The notes: generated by a model not told the origin, from the letters alone. A stretch of 23,838 nt of DNA from Ruminococcus sp. UBA4240 (GCA_002395525.1 DGXE01000021.1:22020-45857); one strand, 5' to 3'; positions 15,602-23,412 are shown, numbered from the stretch's first letter. Program-made: numbers and translations.

Positions 15602-15700
15602 TAGGTAATAGGTATGCCGGTGCAGCGGGGAAAGATGTGATCAAGCTGCCCGATCTCCGTCAGAGCGTTTCATTATTCATTCAGCAAAGGTGGTGGTGTT
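15602..15700. repeat. Short repeat-family segment between DUF1232 and C39-like genes
   Basis: Contains TAATAAGTAATAGGTAATAGG iterations beginning inside the upstream gene's stop region, ATCAAGCTGCC (also at 16938) and CCGTCAGAGCGTTTCATT, which resembles the block at about 3994-4012. No promoter or terminator is evident. Confidence 0.5.
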
Positions 15701-16879
15701 TTGAAAAAGAACATGGGACTGTATGTGTTCTTCGGTGCCATACTGGCGGGCAGTATTGCCATAGTGCTGCTCAGAAAGCCTGCCGAGCCTGAGGTGCTCC
15801 CCCCCGTTGAGGTGGAGATGACCGACACAGCCGTTGTCACCACAGAAGCCGCCACCACCGCAGAAAGCACCACCTATGATATAGAGAGCTTTCTCGAGGA
15901 CGAGGGCTCGGAGTACTTCTACGAGAATGAAGAGACCGTAGGGGACATGGATCTCGAGCAGACCTACGTCTACATAGATGAGGACACGTATGAAACAGTC
16001 CCTGCCACCACACGGACGGTCATCACCAGCCGTGAGCGCAAGGACTATGACAAAAATTCCGTCTATATCGACATGGAGAATGTGCTGCAGCTCCCCGAGC
16101 TGCCTGTGGGCTGCGAGATAACAGCCCTGACCATACTGCTCAGGCACTATGGATTTGATGCGGACAAAACTGTGCTTGCAAGGGACTATCTGCCCAAGTC
16201 GTCCGGGAATATGCGGGAGGCAGAGGGGAAGGTCTATAAGGACAGCTTCTTCGACTATTTTATCGGCGACCCCTTCTCAAGGGGGTACGGATGCTTTTCC
16301 GGAGCCATTGTAAGGGCGGCGGAAAGGTACATCGCCGACAACGGAGGCGGATACACGGTAAAGAACATATCGGGCAGCGACCCCGACACTCTGTATCAGT
16401 ACCTCATCGAGGGCACACCCGTGCTGTGCTGGGCTACCGACGGCATGATAGAACCGGAATGGTTTGAGACATGGTACGACAACGCCACCGGGGAACAGCT
16501 GGACTGGTACCTGAACGAACACTGCTTCGTACTGGCAGGCTTTGACATAGCGGCAGGGACTGTCACCCTCAATGACCCTATGAAGGGCATAATCGACTAC
16601 AACATCGACCGCTTTGAGACCCGTTACGCACAGATGCACTCACAGGCAATAGTGATACTCCCGGACAGCGCCCCTGCCCAGACAGAGACCGCCGCCTACA
16701 CTGAGGAGGAGTACACGGAAACTACCACCACCACACCTGAGACCGTTCCCGAGACCACCACAGAGGAAGCTCCCCCGGAGACCACATCCCTGCCCCAGAC
16801 CATATACATCCAGCCCGAAATGTATACCGAACAGACCACCACCCCCTTCGTGGACCCGGCGGATATCTACTTTGGGTAG
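15701..16879 (+). CDS. Membrane-anchored C39-like cysteine peptidase
   Basis: A 392-residue protein of the Peptidase_C39_2 type. A single transmembrane helix (about residues 6-24) places the rest outside the cell. A Thr/Glu-rich linker leads to the papain-like domain, with Cys138 in LPVGCEITALTILLRHYG, His274 in NEHCFVLAGFD and Asp292 in LNDPM, a credible Cys-His-Asp triad. The C-terminal 75 residues are again Thr/Glu/Pro-rich and resemble a cell-wall spacer. The TTG at 15701 is taken as start because GGTGG lies 7 nt upstream and MKKN fits an export signal; ATG at 15713 is possible. It is the last gene of the PBP cluster and ends at a strong hairpin. Its substrate, possibly a wall peptide or surface protein, is unknown. 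Confidence 0.82.
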   Translation: MKKNMGLYVFFGAILAGSIAIVLLRKPAEPEVLPPVEVEMTDTAVVTTEAATTAESTTYDIESFLEDEGSEYFYENEETVGDMDLEQTYVYIDEDTYETVPATTRTVITSRERKDYDKNSVYIDMENVLQLPELPVGCEITALTILLRHYGFDADKTVLARDYLPKSSGNMREAEGKVYKDSFFDYFIGDPFSRGYGCFSGAIVRAAERYIADNGGGYTVKNISGSDPDTLYQYLIEGTPVLCWATDGMIEPEWFETWYDNATGEQLDWYLNEHCFVLAGFDIAAGTVTLNDPMKGIIDYNIDRFETRYAQMHSQAIVILPDSAPAQTETAAYTEEEYTETTTTTPETVPETTTEEAPPETTSLPQTIYIQPEMYTEQTTTPFVDPADIYFG

Positions 16880-16883
16880 GACA

Positions 16884-16918
16884 AAACGCTCCCGTGAGGT
16901 ATTCTCACGGGAGCGTTT
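16884..16918. terminator. Bidirectional terminator between convergent genes
   Basis: A perfect 15-bp stem (16884-16898 with 16904-16918) closes a GTATT loop. The minus-strand side ends CGTTTTG, the plus-strand side CGTTTAC, so it serves the ECF S gene best but probably also the plus-strand envelope cluster. Confidence 0.88.
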
Positions 16919-16973
16919 ACTGCACTGGAAGAGAGGGCATCAAGCTGCCCTTCCGCATTAATACTCATACCTG

Positions 16974-17546
16974 TTACTTATTACTTGTCACTGCAATGTC
17001 CTTGGCGAAGGGTGTCTTGCGGAGGGCAGCGGAAAGGGCAAAGTAAAGGGGCACGGAGATGACTACCGCAAGTATGCCGTTGACGGTGGAGGTCACAGCA
17101 TTTGTGCCTACCTTTATAAGAGCCACGTTCACAGGCTCGCCGAGGAGCAGCTGGCTTACAAATGTCTTTGCCAGATAGAGGATGATGTAGACTATCTGAC
17201 CTGCCACTGCCGCACCTATGACAGCCCCCCTGGTGCCGCTGCCCTTCTTCCTGAGTATGCCCGCTGTAAAGCCCATGGCGAATTTGGAAAAGAAGGTGTA
17301 GGGCGCAGAGGCGATGTATGCGGGGGTGAGCATATCGTAAAGGGCTGCGCCAATACCGGATGCAAGGCCGCCCTCTATTCCCCCGAAGAGAAGGCCTGCC
17401 AGCAGGCACATGGAGTTGCCCAGGTGGATGCGTGTCATCAGACCGCCGTTGGGTATGGGTATGGACAGGTAATTCCCTGCAAAGACAAGGGCTGCCATAA
17501 GACCTGTCTCAACGATGATGTAGAGTGTTTTTCTGTTGGTTTTCAT
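16974..17546 (-). CDS. ECF transporter S component (substrate unknown)
   Basis: A 190-residue, very hydrophobic protein with about six transmembrane segments. GLMAALVFAGNYLSIPIP near the N terminus and HLGNSMCLLAGLLFGGIEGG (about residues 41-60) then ASGIGAALYDML are typical of the substrate-binding S subunits of energy-coupling factor vitamin/cofactor transporters. Such subunits work with a shared EcfA-EcfA'-EcfT module, not present in this window. The ATG at 17546 is chosen because GGAAG lies 7 nt upstream; the longer open frame to 17843 covers the promoter. It is a single-gene unit with its own promoter and terminator. No riboswitch that would reveal the vitamin was recognised upstream. 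Confidence 0.87.
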   Translation of the reverse strand: MKTNRKTLYIIVETGLMAALVFAGNYLSIPIPNGGLMTRIHLGNSMCLLAGLLFGGIEGGLASGIGAALYDMLTPAYIASAPYTFFSKFAMGFTAGILRKKGSGTRGAVIGAAVAGQIVYIILYLAKTFVSQLLLGEPVNVALIKVGTNAVTSTVNGILAVVISVPLYFALSAALRKTPFAKDIAVTSNK

Positions 17547-17606
17547 ACTATCACTTCCATATAATTCAGGGTTTGAGGTCTGCTTTCCAAGCCCCCTGTT
17601 GTGACT

Positions 17607-17635
17607 ATTATATCCCACGGTGAAACAAATATCAA
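17607..17635 (-). promoter_or_regulatory. Sigma-A promoter for the ECF S component gene
   Basis: On the minus strand TTGATA (17630-17635), a 17-nt spacer and TATAAT (17607-17612). The leader before the start codon is about 55 nt. Confidence 0.82.
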
Positions 17636-17921
17636 ATCGAAAAAGCACGGAGCTTTCACCAGCGTTTTTGTGATTGTTGCACATTTCTGCGACAGCGTCC
17701 GGCTGTGATTTTATTTCTTTTTCACAGTCAAAATCCGCCCCATGAGCCCGCCAAAAATGACCCCCGGCATTTTGCACATAAAATACGGCTTGTCCAAAGG
17801 CCTGTTTTGAGCGTATGGTAGAATCCTCGGAGCCTTTATCCATGCAGTACGCACGGGCATCGTCACATCAATCATTAATTGCCGCCCGCTTTCCAAAAAT
17901 AAACATTTTTTACAAAATCCC
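17636..17921. other. Gene-free divergent intergenic region
   Basis: About 285 nt between the divergent ECF S and xylA promoters. Two overlapping minus-strand frames cross it, but they have no ribosome binding sites and cover both promoters. No clear XylR-type or cre operator was seen. Confidence 0.5.
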
Positions 17922-17950
17922 TTGACAGATTGCCGCAAAAATAGTAAAAT
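17922..17950 (+). promoter_or_regulatory. Sigma-A promoter for xylA
   Basis: TTGACA (17922-17927), a 17-nt spacer and TAAAAT (17945-17950). The expected leader is about 42 nt and includes GGAGGT at 17986-17991. Confidence 0.85.
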
Positions 17951-17998
17951 ACCTATAAGTACAGAAGATGTACACATTAATCAGCGGAGGTAACGAAT

Positions 17999-19321
17999 AT
18001 GAGCGAATTTTTCCCCGAGATCAAGAAGATAGCCTATGAGGGCAAGGACAGCACAAACCCCCTTTCATTCAAATACTATAACCCTGATGAGGTAGTAGCA
18101 GGCAAGCCCATGAGAGAGCAGCTGAAGTTTGCTATGGCATGGTGGCACAATATGTGCGCAGACGGCACCGATATGTTCGGCTGCGGCACCACCGACAAGA
18201 GCTGGGGCGAGACCGATCCTGCAAAGCGTGCCATCGCAAAGGTGGATGCAGGCTTCGAGTTCATGGACAAGCTGTCCATTGACTACTACTGCTGGCACGA
18301 CAGGGATCTTTCCCCTGAGTACGGCTCCCTGAAGAAGAATGCCGAGGCTCTGGCTCCCGTTGTTGACTACCTTGCTGAAAAGCAGAAGGCCACCGGCAAG
18401 AAGCTCCTGTGGGGCACTGCAAAGCTCTTTGATCATCCCCGCTTCATGCACGGCGCAGGCACCGCTCCCAACGCTGATGTTTTCGCATTTGCACTGGCAC
18501 AGGTCAAGACTGCCATTGATGCCACCGTTAAGCTGGGCGGCACAGGCTATGTTTTCTGGGGCGGCAGAGAGGGCTATGAGACTCTCCTCAACACCGACAT
18601 GGGCTTAGAGCTTGACAACATGGCTCGCTTCCTCCGCTATGCAATAGACTACGGCCGTTCCATCGGCTTCAAGGGCGACTTCTACATCGAGCCCAAGCCC
18701 AAGGAGCCCACAAAGCATCAGTATGACTTCGATGCCGCTACTGTTGCAGGCTTCCTGAGAGCACACGGCCTTGAGAAGGACATCAAGCTCAACATCGAGG
18801 CTAACCACGCCACACTTGCACAGCACACCTTCCAGCACGAGCTGCGCACCGCAAGAGTGAACGGCCTGTTCGGCTCCATCGACGCAAACCAGGGCGACAG
18901 CCTCTTAGGCTGGGATACCGACCAGTTCCCCACCAACATCTACGATGCCACCATGTGTATGTATGAGGTGCTCAAGGCAGGCGGCTTTACCAACGGCGGT
19001 CTGAACTTTGACTCCAAGACCAGAAGAGGCTCCTTCACCCATGAGGATATGTTCCTTGCATACATCGCAGGCATGGATACCTTTGCACTGGGTCTGAGAG
19101 CTGCTGTGAAGCTCATCGAGGACGGCAGACTTGACAAGTTCGTTGCTGACCGCTATGCTTCCTGGACCACAGGCATCGGCGCTGACATCATCAGCGGCAA
19201 GGCTACTATGGATGACATTGCAAAGTACGCTGCCGAAAAGGACGAGGTTCTCCCCGTTGTCACCTCCGGCAGACAGGAAATGCTGGAGAGCATCGTAAAC
19301 AACGTGCTCTTCTCCATGTAA
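17999..19321 (+). CDS. xylA: Xylose isomerase
   Basis: A 440-residue cytoplasmic metal-dependent enzyme that interconverts D-xylose and D-xylulose. The catalytic His100 and Asp103 lie in YCWHDRDLSPEYG. FWGGREGYETLLNTDMG, IEPKPKEPTKHQYDFD, NIEANHATLAQHTFQHE and the GSIDANQGD metal-site stretch are all present. Length places it in class II isomerases. The ATG at 17999 follows GGAGGT by 7 nt. Codon use is more biased than in neighbours, suggesting high expression. It is followed by a terminator-like hairpin and then xylB, so xylA is probably made in excess over the kinase. Confidence 0.98.
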   Translation: MSEFFPEIKKIAYEGKDSTNPLSFKYYNPDEVVAGKPMREQLKFAMAWWHNMCADGTDMFGCGTTDKSWGETDPAKRAIAKVDAGFEFMDKLSIDYYCWHDRDLSPEYGSLKKNAEALAPVVDYLAEKQKATGKKLLWGTAKLFDHPRFMHGAGTAPNADVFAFALAQVKTAIDATVKLGGTGYVFWGGREGYETLLNTDMGLELDNMARFLRYAIDYGRSIGFKGDFYIEPKPKEPTKHQYDFDAATVAGFLRAHGLEKDIKLNIEANHATLAQHTFQHELRTARVNGLFGSIDANQGDSLLGWDTDQFPTNIYDATMCMYEVLKAGGFTNGGLNFDSKTRRGSFTHEDMFLAYIAGMDTFALGLRAAVKLIEDGRLDKFVADRYASWTTGIGADIISGKATMDDIAKYAAEKDEVLPVVTSGRQEMLESIVNNVLFSM

Positions 19322-19339
19322 GTAAGGAAAGGAAACAGC

Positions 19340-19372
19340 AAAGGGGCAAGAGGCAGTGCATCTTGCCCCTTT
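19340..19372 (+). terminator. Terminator-like hairpin after xylA
   Basis: A perfect 12-bp stem AAAGGGGCAAGA/TCTTGCCCCTTT with a 9-nt loop, followed by ATTC. The T run is short, so partial read-through into xylB is plausible. Confidence 0.72.
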
Positions 19373-19379
19373 ATTCAAA

Positions 19380-19456
19380 GCTTGCTTTCAACAAGCAAGC
19401 GTGAGCCGTAGGCTCACTTCCGTTCAGTGGGGGATTGTATCCCCCACTGAACGGAA
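19380..19456. repeat. Array of three adjoining perfect hairpins between xylA and xylB
   Basis: Three inverted repeats abut with no spare bases: an 8-bp stem GCTTGCTT/AAGCAAGC (19380-19400), a 7-bp stem GTGAGCC/GGCTCAC (19401-19417), and a 17-bp perfect stem (19418-19434 with 19440-19456, loop TTGTA). None is followed by a T run. The array could protect or process the xyl mRNA, or be a dispersed palindromic element. Confidence 0.85.
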
Positions 19457-19523
19457 ACATGGAACCCGCCCCCTAAGAGGCGAGGGACATGGCTTGCGGT
19501 TATAACAGCTAAAAGGTGATAAT

Positions 19524-21047
19524 ATGAAGTACGCAATAGGAGTAGATCTGGGCACAAGCGGCACCAAGACGGTGCTTTTCGACGAGAAGGGGACGGTCAT
19601 AGCATCCATGACCATAGAATACCCCATGTATCAGCCGAAGAACGGCTACGCAGAGCAGGATCCCGCTGACTGGTACAATGCGGCGGTAAATACCATAAAG
19701 GGGGTCATAGCAAAGAGCGGCGTGGATGCCGCAGACATTGCGGGTGTGGGCATCTCAGGGCAGATGCACGGCCTTGTTATGCTGGATGAGAACAATGAGG
19801 TCATCCGCCGTTCCATCATCTGGTGCGACCAGAGGACAGCACGGGAAGTTGAGGAGATGAACGAGAAGATAGGGCGTGAAAAGCTCATCGCCATCACCGC
19901 CAACCCCGCCCTTACAGGCTGGACTGCCGCAAAGATCCTCTGGGTGAGAAACAACGAGCCCGAAAACTACGCTAAATGCCGCCACATCCTGCTGCCCAAG
20001 GACTATGTGAGATTCATGCTCACAGGGGAGTATGCAACAGAGGTATCCGATGCCTCCGGTATGCAGCTGCTTGACGTTCCCAACCGCAAATGGAGCGAGG
20101 AAATATGCAGTGCCCTTGACATTGATATGTCCATGCTGGCAAAGGTATATGAATCCTGCGAGGTGACAGGATATATCACCGAAGGTGCTGCCGCCCTCAC
20201 CGGGCTGAAGGCGGGCACGCCTGTGGCAGGCGGCGCCGGGGACAATGCGGCTGCAGCTGTGGGAACGGGCGTTGTCCGTGACGGAAGGGCATTCACCACA
20301 ATCGGCACATCCGGCGTAGTATTTGCCCACACCTCAAAGGTTTCCATCGACCCCAAGGGACGTGTCCACACCTGCTGTGCGGCTGTTCCCGGGGCTTGGC
20401 ACATCATGGGTGTAACACAGGGTGCGGGGCTTTCCCTCAAATGGTTCAGGGACAACTTCTGTGCCGCTGAGAAGGAGACTGCAAAGGCTATGGGGGTAGA
20501 TGAATACTACCTCATGGACAAGCAGGCCGAGAAGATAGCCATAGGCTCCGACAGGCTCCTGTATCTCCCCTATCTCATGGGCGAGCGCACACCTCACCTT
20601 GACCCGGATGCAAGAGGTGTGTTCTTCGGACTTTCCGCCATGCACACCCGTCCCCATATGCTGCGTGCGGTAATGGAGGGTGTCGCCTACTCACTGCGTG
20701 ACTGCGTTGAGGTCTGCCGTGAAATGGGGCAGAACGTCTCCGACATGATGGCTTGCGGCGGCGGCGGAACCTCCCCTCTGTGGAGACAGATGCTGGCAGA
20801 CCTGTACAACTGCGAGGTAAAGACCAGCTCCTCCAAGGAAGGACCTGCACTGGGTGCGGCTATACTTGCCTTTGTTGCGGCAGGGGTATACTCCACTGTT
20901 GAGGCGGCAGCCGATGCCATGACAGGCGTTGACAAGGTACAGGCTCCTGTGCCCGGGAATGTCCCCGAATACGAGAAATATTACAGGCTCTATACATCCC
21001 TCTATCCCGTCATGAAGGAAAGCTTTGCAAAGCTGGCGCAGATCTGA
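19524..21047 (+). CDS. xylB: Xylulokinase
   Basis: A 507-residue FGGY-family kinase that phosphorylates D-xylulose to xylulose-5-phosphate, feeding the pentose phosphate pathway. The N-terminal phosphate loop is IGVDLGTSGTKTVLFD, GISGQMHGLV and the GGAGDNAAAAVGTG catalytic-Asp region follow, and GGGGTSPLWRQMLAD is the second ATP motif. Xylulokinase is preferred over other FGGY kinases because of the adjacent xylA. The ATG at 19524 follows AGGTG by 5 nt. No separate consensus promoter is visible in the 200-nt gap from xylA, so it is probably transcribed by read-through. Confidence 0.96.
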   Translation: MKYAIGVDLGTSGTKTVLFDEKGTVIASMTIEYPMYQPKNGYAEQDPADWYNAAVNTIKGVIAKSGVDAADIAGVGISGQMHGLVMLDENNEVIRRSIIWCDQRTAREVEEMNEKIGREKLIAITANPALTGWTAAKILWVRNNEPENYAKCRHILLPKDYVRFMLTGEYATEVSDASGMQLLDVPNRKWSEEICSALDIDMSMLAKVYESCEVTGYITEGAAALTGLKAGTPVAGGAGDNAAAAVGTGVVRDGRAFTTIGTSGVVFAHTSKVSIDPKGRVHTCCAAVPGAWHIMGVTQGAGLSLKWFRDNFCAAEKETAKAMGVDEYYLMDKQAEKIAIGSDRLLYLPYLMGERTPHLDPDARGVFFGLSAMHTRPHMLRAVMEGVAYSLRDCVEVCREMGQNVSDMMACGGGGTSPLWRQMLADLYNCEVKTSSSKEGPALGAAILAFVAAGVYSTVEAAADAMTGVDKVQAPVPGNVPEYEKYYRLYTSLYPVMKESFAKLAQI

Positions 21048-21052
21048 GCATC

Positions 21053-21082
21053 CCCCCTGCGTGGGAGGGCTCACGCAGGGGG
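21053..21082 (+). terminator. Hairpin after xylB
   Basis: An 11-bp perfect stem CCCCCTGCGTG/CACGCAGGGGG followed by AATGTTTG. The tail is poor in T, so it is a weak terminator at best, and the next gene starts only 22 nt later. Confidence 0.6.
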
Positions 21083-21104
21083 AATGTTTGAAGGAGGTGA
21101 TCAG

Positions 21105-21389
21105 ATGAGTATTTCTGTAACGAATACTGGGGGAAAAATATCAAAACTCCCCGAAGCAAGAAGCATTGCCTACCGTATTGTTGACAGGCTCAGTGATGCA
21201 GAGCTTGAGGGCTTTATCATGATGTTTGCGGACAGATACCCGGTGACATCGGAGATACACGCTCCGTCTGAGAGCAGAGAGGAGCGGGACAAGGCATGGG
21301 ACAAATTCAAAAGCCTGTGCATCTCTCGTCCCGACTTTGATGAGGAAAGGGCGAAGGACGAGTATTTCAGGGAGAAATATGGACTATGA
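21105..21389 (+). CDS. Putative antitoxin of PIN module 1
   Basis: A 94-residue small charged protein immediately before a PIN toxin. Residues about 18-45 (ARSIAYRIVDRLSDAELEGF and following) resemble residues 6-27 of the second antitoxin-like protein downstream, and both proteins end in an EY-x-REKYG or EYREEKYG tail that probably embraces the toxin. No classic DNA-binding fold was recognised. The ATG at 21105 is chosen because the very strong AAGGAGGTGA lies just upstream; an in-frame ATG at 21084 precedes that site. The stop overlaps the toxin start in ATGA. No promoter fits between the xylB hairpin and this gene, so it may depend on xylB read-through or a promoter inside xylB. Confidence 0.75.
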   Translation: MSISVTNTGGKISKLPEARSIAYRIVDRLSDAELEGFIMMFADRYPVTSEIHAPSESREERDKAWDKFKSLCISRPDFDEERAKDEYFREKYGL

Positions 21390-21814
21390 GAATACTCATT
21401 GATACAAATATCATTCTGGATTCGGTGCTGAGCCGCAAGCCGTTCTGCGAAGACTCGGACAAAGTCCTTAAAATGTGCGGGGAGGCAACGTCAACAATCG
21501 GCTGTATTTCAGCACATACCATAACGGATATGTTCTATATTCTCCGGAAGGATTATGACCGCAAGGGGCAGGAAGAGCTTTTTGACCAGTTGTCCAAGTT
21601 CCTATATATCGTTCCTGTAAACTACCTGAATCTGTACAAAGCCTTGCACAACACATCCTTCACCGACATTGAGGACTGCCTCCAGGCCGAGTGCGCAAAG
21701 GAATTCGGGGCAGACTACATTGTGACAAGGAATGTGAAGGATTTCGCAGGAAGCAGCATACCGGCGATAACACCGGGCGAATTTATCCGGCTTGCGGAGG
21801 GAACACAGCAGTGA
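21386..21814 (+). CDS. PIN-domain ribonuclease toxin 1
   Basis: A 142-residue PIN-fold protein of the VapC type, expected to cleave RNA when free of its antitoxin. The first acidic residue is Asp6 in LIDTNIILD. The central acidic cluster is FTDIEDCLQA (92-101), followed by GADYIVTRNVKDF (108-120), where many family members have TRD instead of TRN. The start overlaps the antitoxin stop by 4 nt (ATGA), giving coupled translation. From about codon 92 to the stop, the DNA is nearly identical to the second toxin gene, whereas the first half is diverged. Confidence 0.87.
   Translation: MRILIDTNIILDSVLSRKPFCEDSDKVLKMCGEATSTIGCISAHTITDMFYILRKDYDRKGQEELFDQLSKFLYIVPVNYLNLYKALHNTSFTDIEDCLQAECAKEFGADYIVTRNVKDFAGSSIPAITPGEFIRLAEGTQQ
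21661..21814 (+). repeat. Direct repeat, 3' part of PIN toxin 1 (partner at 22330-22483)
   Basis: Aligned at a constant offset of 669 nt with 22330-22483: I count 10 substitutions in 154 nt, no gaps. Upstream of this point the two genes align only poorly. Confidence 0.9.
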
Positions 21815-21833
21815 CGTAAAAAGAGGTGGTGTT

Positions 21834-22061
21834 ATGAATACCAGAGAAATCGCACTTGATATCTTCAACCGTCTGAATGAAAGACAACTAAAAGGATTTA
21901 TCGCATTATTTTCACCCAATGAAGAACTCGATGCAAAAGACAGTGATATGGCAGAACGCAGAGCCGCTTTTGCAAGGATGGAGAAACTGCGCCGTCCCAT
22001 GCCGGAGCTTGACGAAAAAAAGGAGCTTGCAGAATACAGGGAGGAAAAGTACGGTAAATGA
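21834..22061 (+). CDS. Putative antitoxin of PIN module 2
   Basis: A 75-residue charged protein, shorter than the module 1 partner but alike at both ends: IALDIFNRLNERQLKGFIAL (residues 6-25) corresponds to the helix of the first antitoxin, and the C terminus LAEYREEKYGK to its tail. The ATG at 21834 follows AGAGGTGG by about 5 nt; a longer frame from 21792 overlaps the previous toxin and is not needed. The stop overlaps the next start in ATGA. It begins 19 nt after toxin 1, so both modules are probably on one transcript. Confidence 0.74.
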   Translation: MNTREIALDIFNRLNERQLKGFIALFSPNEELDAKDSDMAERRAAFARMEKLRRPMPELDEKKELAEYREEKYGK

Positions 22062-22483
22062 AGGTTCTTCCTGACACAAACATTCTGATAGACTATATCT
22101 CAGAACGTGAACCGTTTACAGAGGATGCACGTTCAATCATTCGGATGTGTATGGAAAAGGATCTATATGGATGTATCTCAGCACATACCGTCACAAATAC
22201 CTTTTATATTCTGAGAAAAGAACTGTCAGTATCACAACGGAAACATTTTCTGCTGGATATGTGCAGATTTCTTGCGGTTGCAGGCTTAGACAAGGAGTTG
22301 TTAGTTTCCGCACTGGAAAACGAGAGCTTCACCGATATTGAGGACTGCCTCCAGGCCGAGTGTGCAAAGGAATTCGGGGCAGACTACATCGTGACAAGGA
22401 ATGTGAAGGATTTTGCAGAAAGCAGCATACCGGCGATAACACCTGGCGATTTTATCCAGCTTGCAGAAGGAACACAGCAGTGA
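22058..22483 (+). CDS. PIN-domain ribonuclease toxin 2
   Basis: A 141-residue PIN protein paralogous to toxin 1. The first acidic residue is Asp6 in VLPDTNILID. The C-terminal 51 residues, starting FTDIEDCLQAEC, differ from toxin 1 at only three positions (G/E, E/D, R/Q). The N-terminal 90 residues share the PIN pattern (CISAHTxTxxFYILRK in both) but are clearly diverged. It overlaps its antitoxin by 4 nt and shares the last base of its TGA stop with the ATG of the radical SAM gene. Confidence 0.87.
   Translation: MKVLPDTNILIDYISEREPFTEDARSIIRMCMEKDLYGCISAHTVTNTFYILRKELSVSQRKHFLLDMCRFLAVAGLDKELLVSALENESFTDIEDCLQAECAKEFGADYIVTRNVKDFAESSIPAITPGDFIQLAEGTQQ
22330..22483 (+). repeat. Direct repeat, 3' part of PIN toxin 2
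   Basis: Partner of 21661-21814 (10 substitutions in 154 nt). The sharp boundary against a diverged 5' half points to gene conversion or recombination rather than simple duplication of the whole module. Confidence 0.9.
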
Positions 22484-23364
22484 TGTCAACAGATGTATTT
22501 CTTCACTGCACCCTGTGCCCCCGGATGTGCGGGGCGGACAGGTACAGGCACAGGGGTGCCTGCGGCGGCGGGGCTGTTATGCGCATAGCCCGCATTGCCC
22601 CCCATATGTGGGAGGAGCCCTGCATATCCGGGACAAGGGGCGCAGGGACAGTGTTCTTCACCGGGTGCCCCCTCCACTGTGTCTACTGCCAGAATCACAG
22701 CATATCCCAGGAATACTCAGCCGGCAGGGAATACACTCCCCCGCAGCTTGCGGATGAACTTCTCCGCCTTCAGGACATGGGGGTCCACAACATTGACCTT
22801 GTGACCCCCACCCACTATGTGCCCTTTATCACAGACACCCTGGACATATGCCGCCACAGGCTCACCATACCCGTTGTATACAACTGCGGCGGATATGAAA
22901 GAGTTTCCACCATAGAGGCACTTGACGGCTACATTGACATATATCTGCCGGATGTGAAATACCACGACCCGGAGCTTGCAGGGGAGCTTTCCGGGGCATA
23001 CGATTACCCGGAGACGGCTCTTGCCGCAGTGGAAGCAATGATACACCAGGTGGGCAGGCCTGTCACGGATGAGGAGGGCATAATGCAGAAGGGTGTGATA
23101 GTGCGGCATATGATACTCCCCTCCCACAGGAAGGACTCCCAAGAGGTACTGCGCTCCCTTGCGCCCTTCAGGGATGATATCCTGCTTTCCCTTATGAGCC
23201 AGTACACTCCCTTCTACAAAGCTCACGAGCACCACGGGCTGTCCCGCAGGGTCTCCACCTATGAATACGAAAAAGTGCTTGAGACCGCCGCAGACATTGG
23301 CTTTGACGGATTCGGGCAGGACAGGGCATCCGCAGATAAGGGATACACCCCGGATTTTAAGTAA
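22483..23364 (+). CDS. PflX-like radical SAM protein
   Basis: A 293-residue radical SAM protein resembling the uncharacterised PflX family (pyruvate formate-lyase activase relatives). The SAM/4Fe-4S motif is Cys62-x3-Cys66-x2-Cys69 in FTGCPLHCVYCQNHSISQ. An N-terminal cysteine cluster, CTLCPRMCGADR (9-20) and GACGG (26-30), is also typical of this family and may bind a second metal centre. LPDVKYHDPELA and YTPFYKAHEH are further conserved-looking stretches. The true substrate is unknown; no PFL-like glycyl radical enzyme lies here. The ATG at 22483 shares its A with the stop of PIN toxin 2, with AAGGA about 11 nt upstream; a longer frame from 22360 lies inside the toxin gene and is rejected. 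Confidence 0.88.
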   Translation: MSTDVFLHCTLCPRMCGADRYRHRGACGGGAVMRIARIAPHMWEEPCISGTRGAGTVFFTGCPLHCVYCQNHSISQEYSAGREYTPPQLADELLRLQDMGVHNIDLVTPTHYVPFITDTLDICRHRLTIPVVYNCGGYERVSTIEALDGYIDIYLPDVKYHDPELAGELSGAYDYPETALAAVEAMIHQVGRPVTDEEGIMQKGVIVRHMILPSHRKDSQEVLRSLAPFRDDILLSLMSQYTPFYKAHEHHGLSRRVSTYEYEKVLETAADIGFDGFGQDRASADKGYTPDFK

Positions 23365-23412
23365 GTTTTCCCACACTCACAACTACCTGCGAACACCGTA
23401 AAGGAGGCTGCT

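Noticed and set aside
17621..17634. TGAAACAAATATCA as a cre site for carbon catabolite control
   Set aside because: The outer bases match but the essential central CG is AA, and it overlaps the ECF S gene -35 region rather than the xylA promoter.
17711..17977. 88-codon minus-strand frame ending in a basic tail
   Set aside because: It covers the xylA promoter and has no ribosome binding site. It could be a decayed gene, but nothing supports that.
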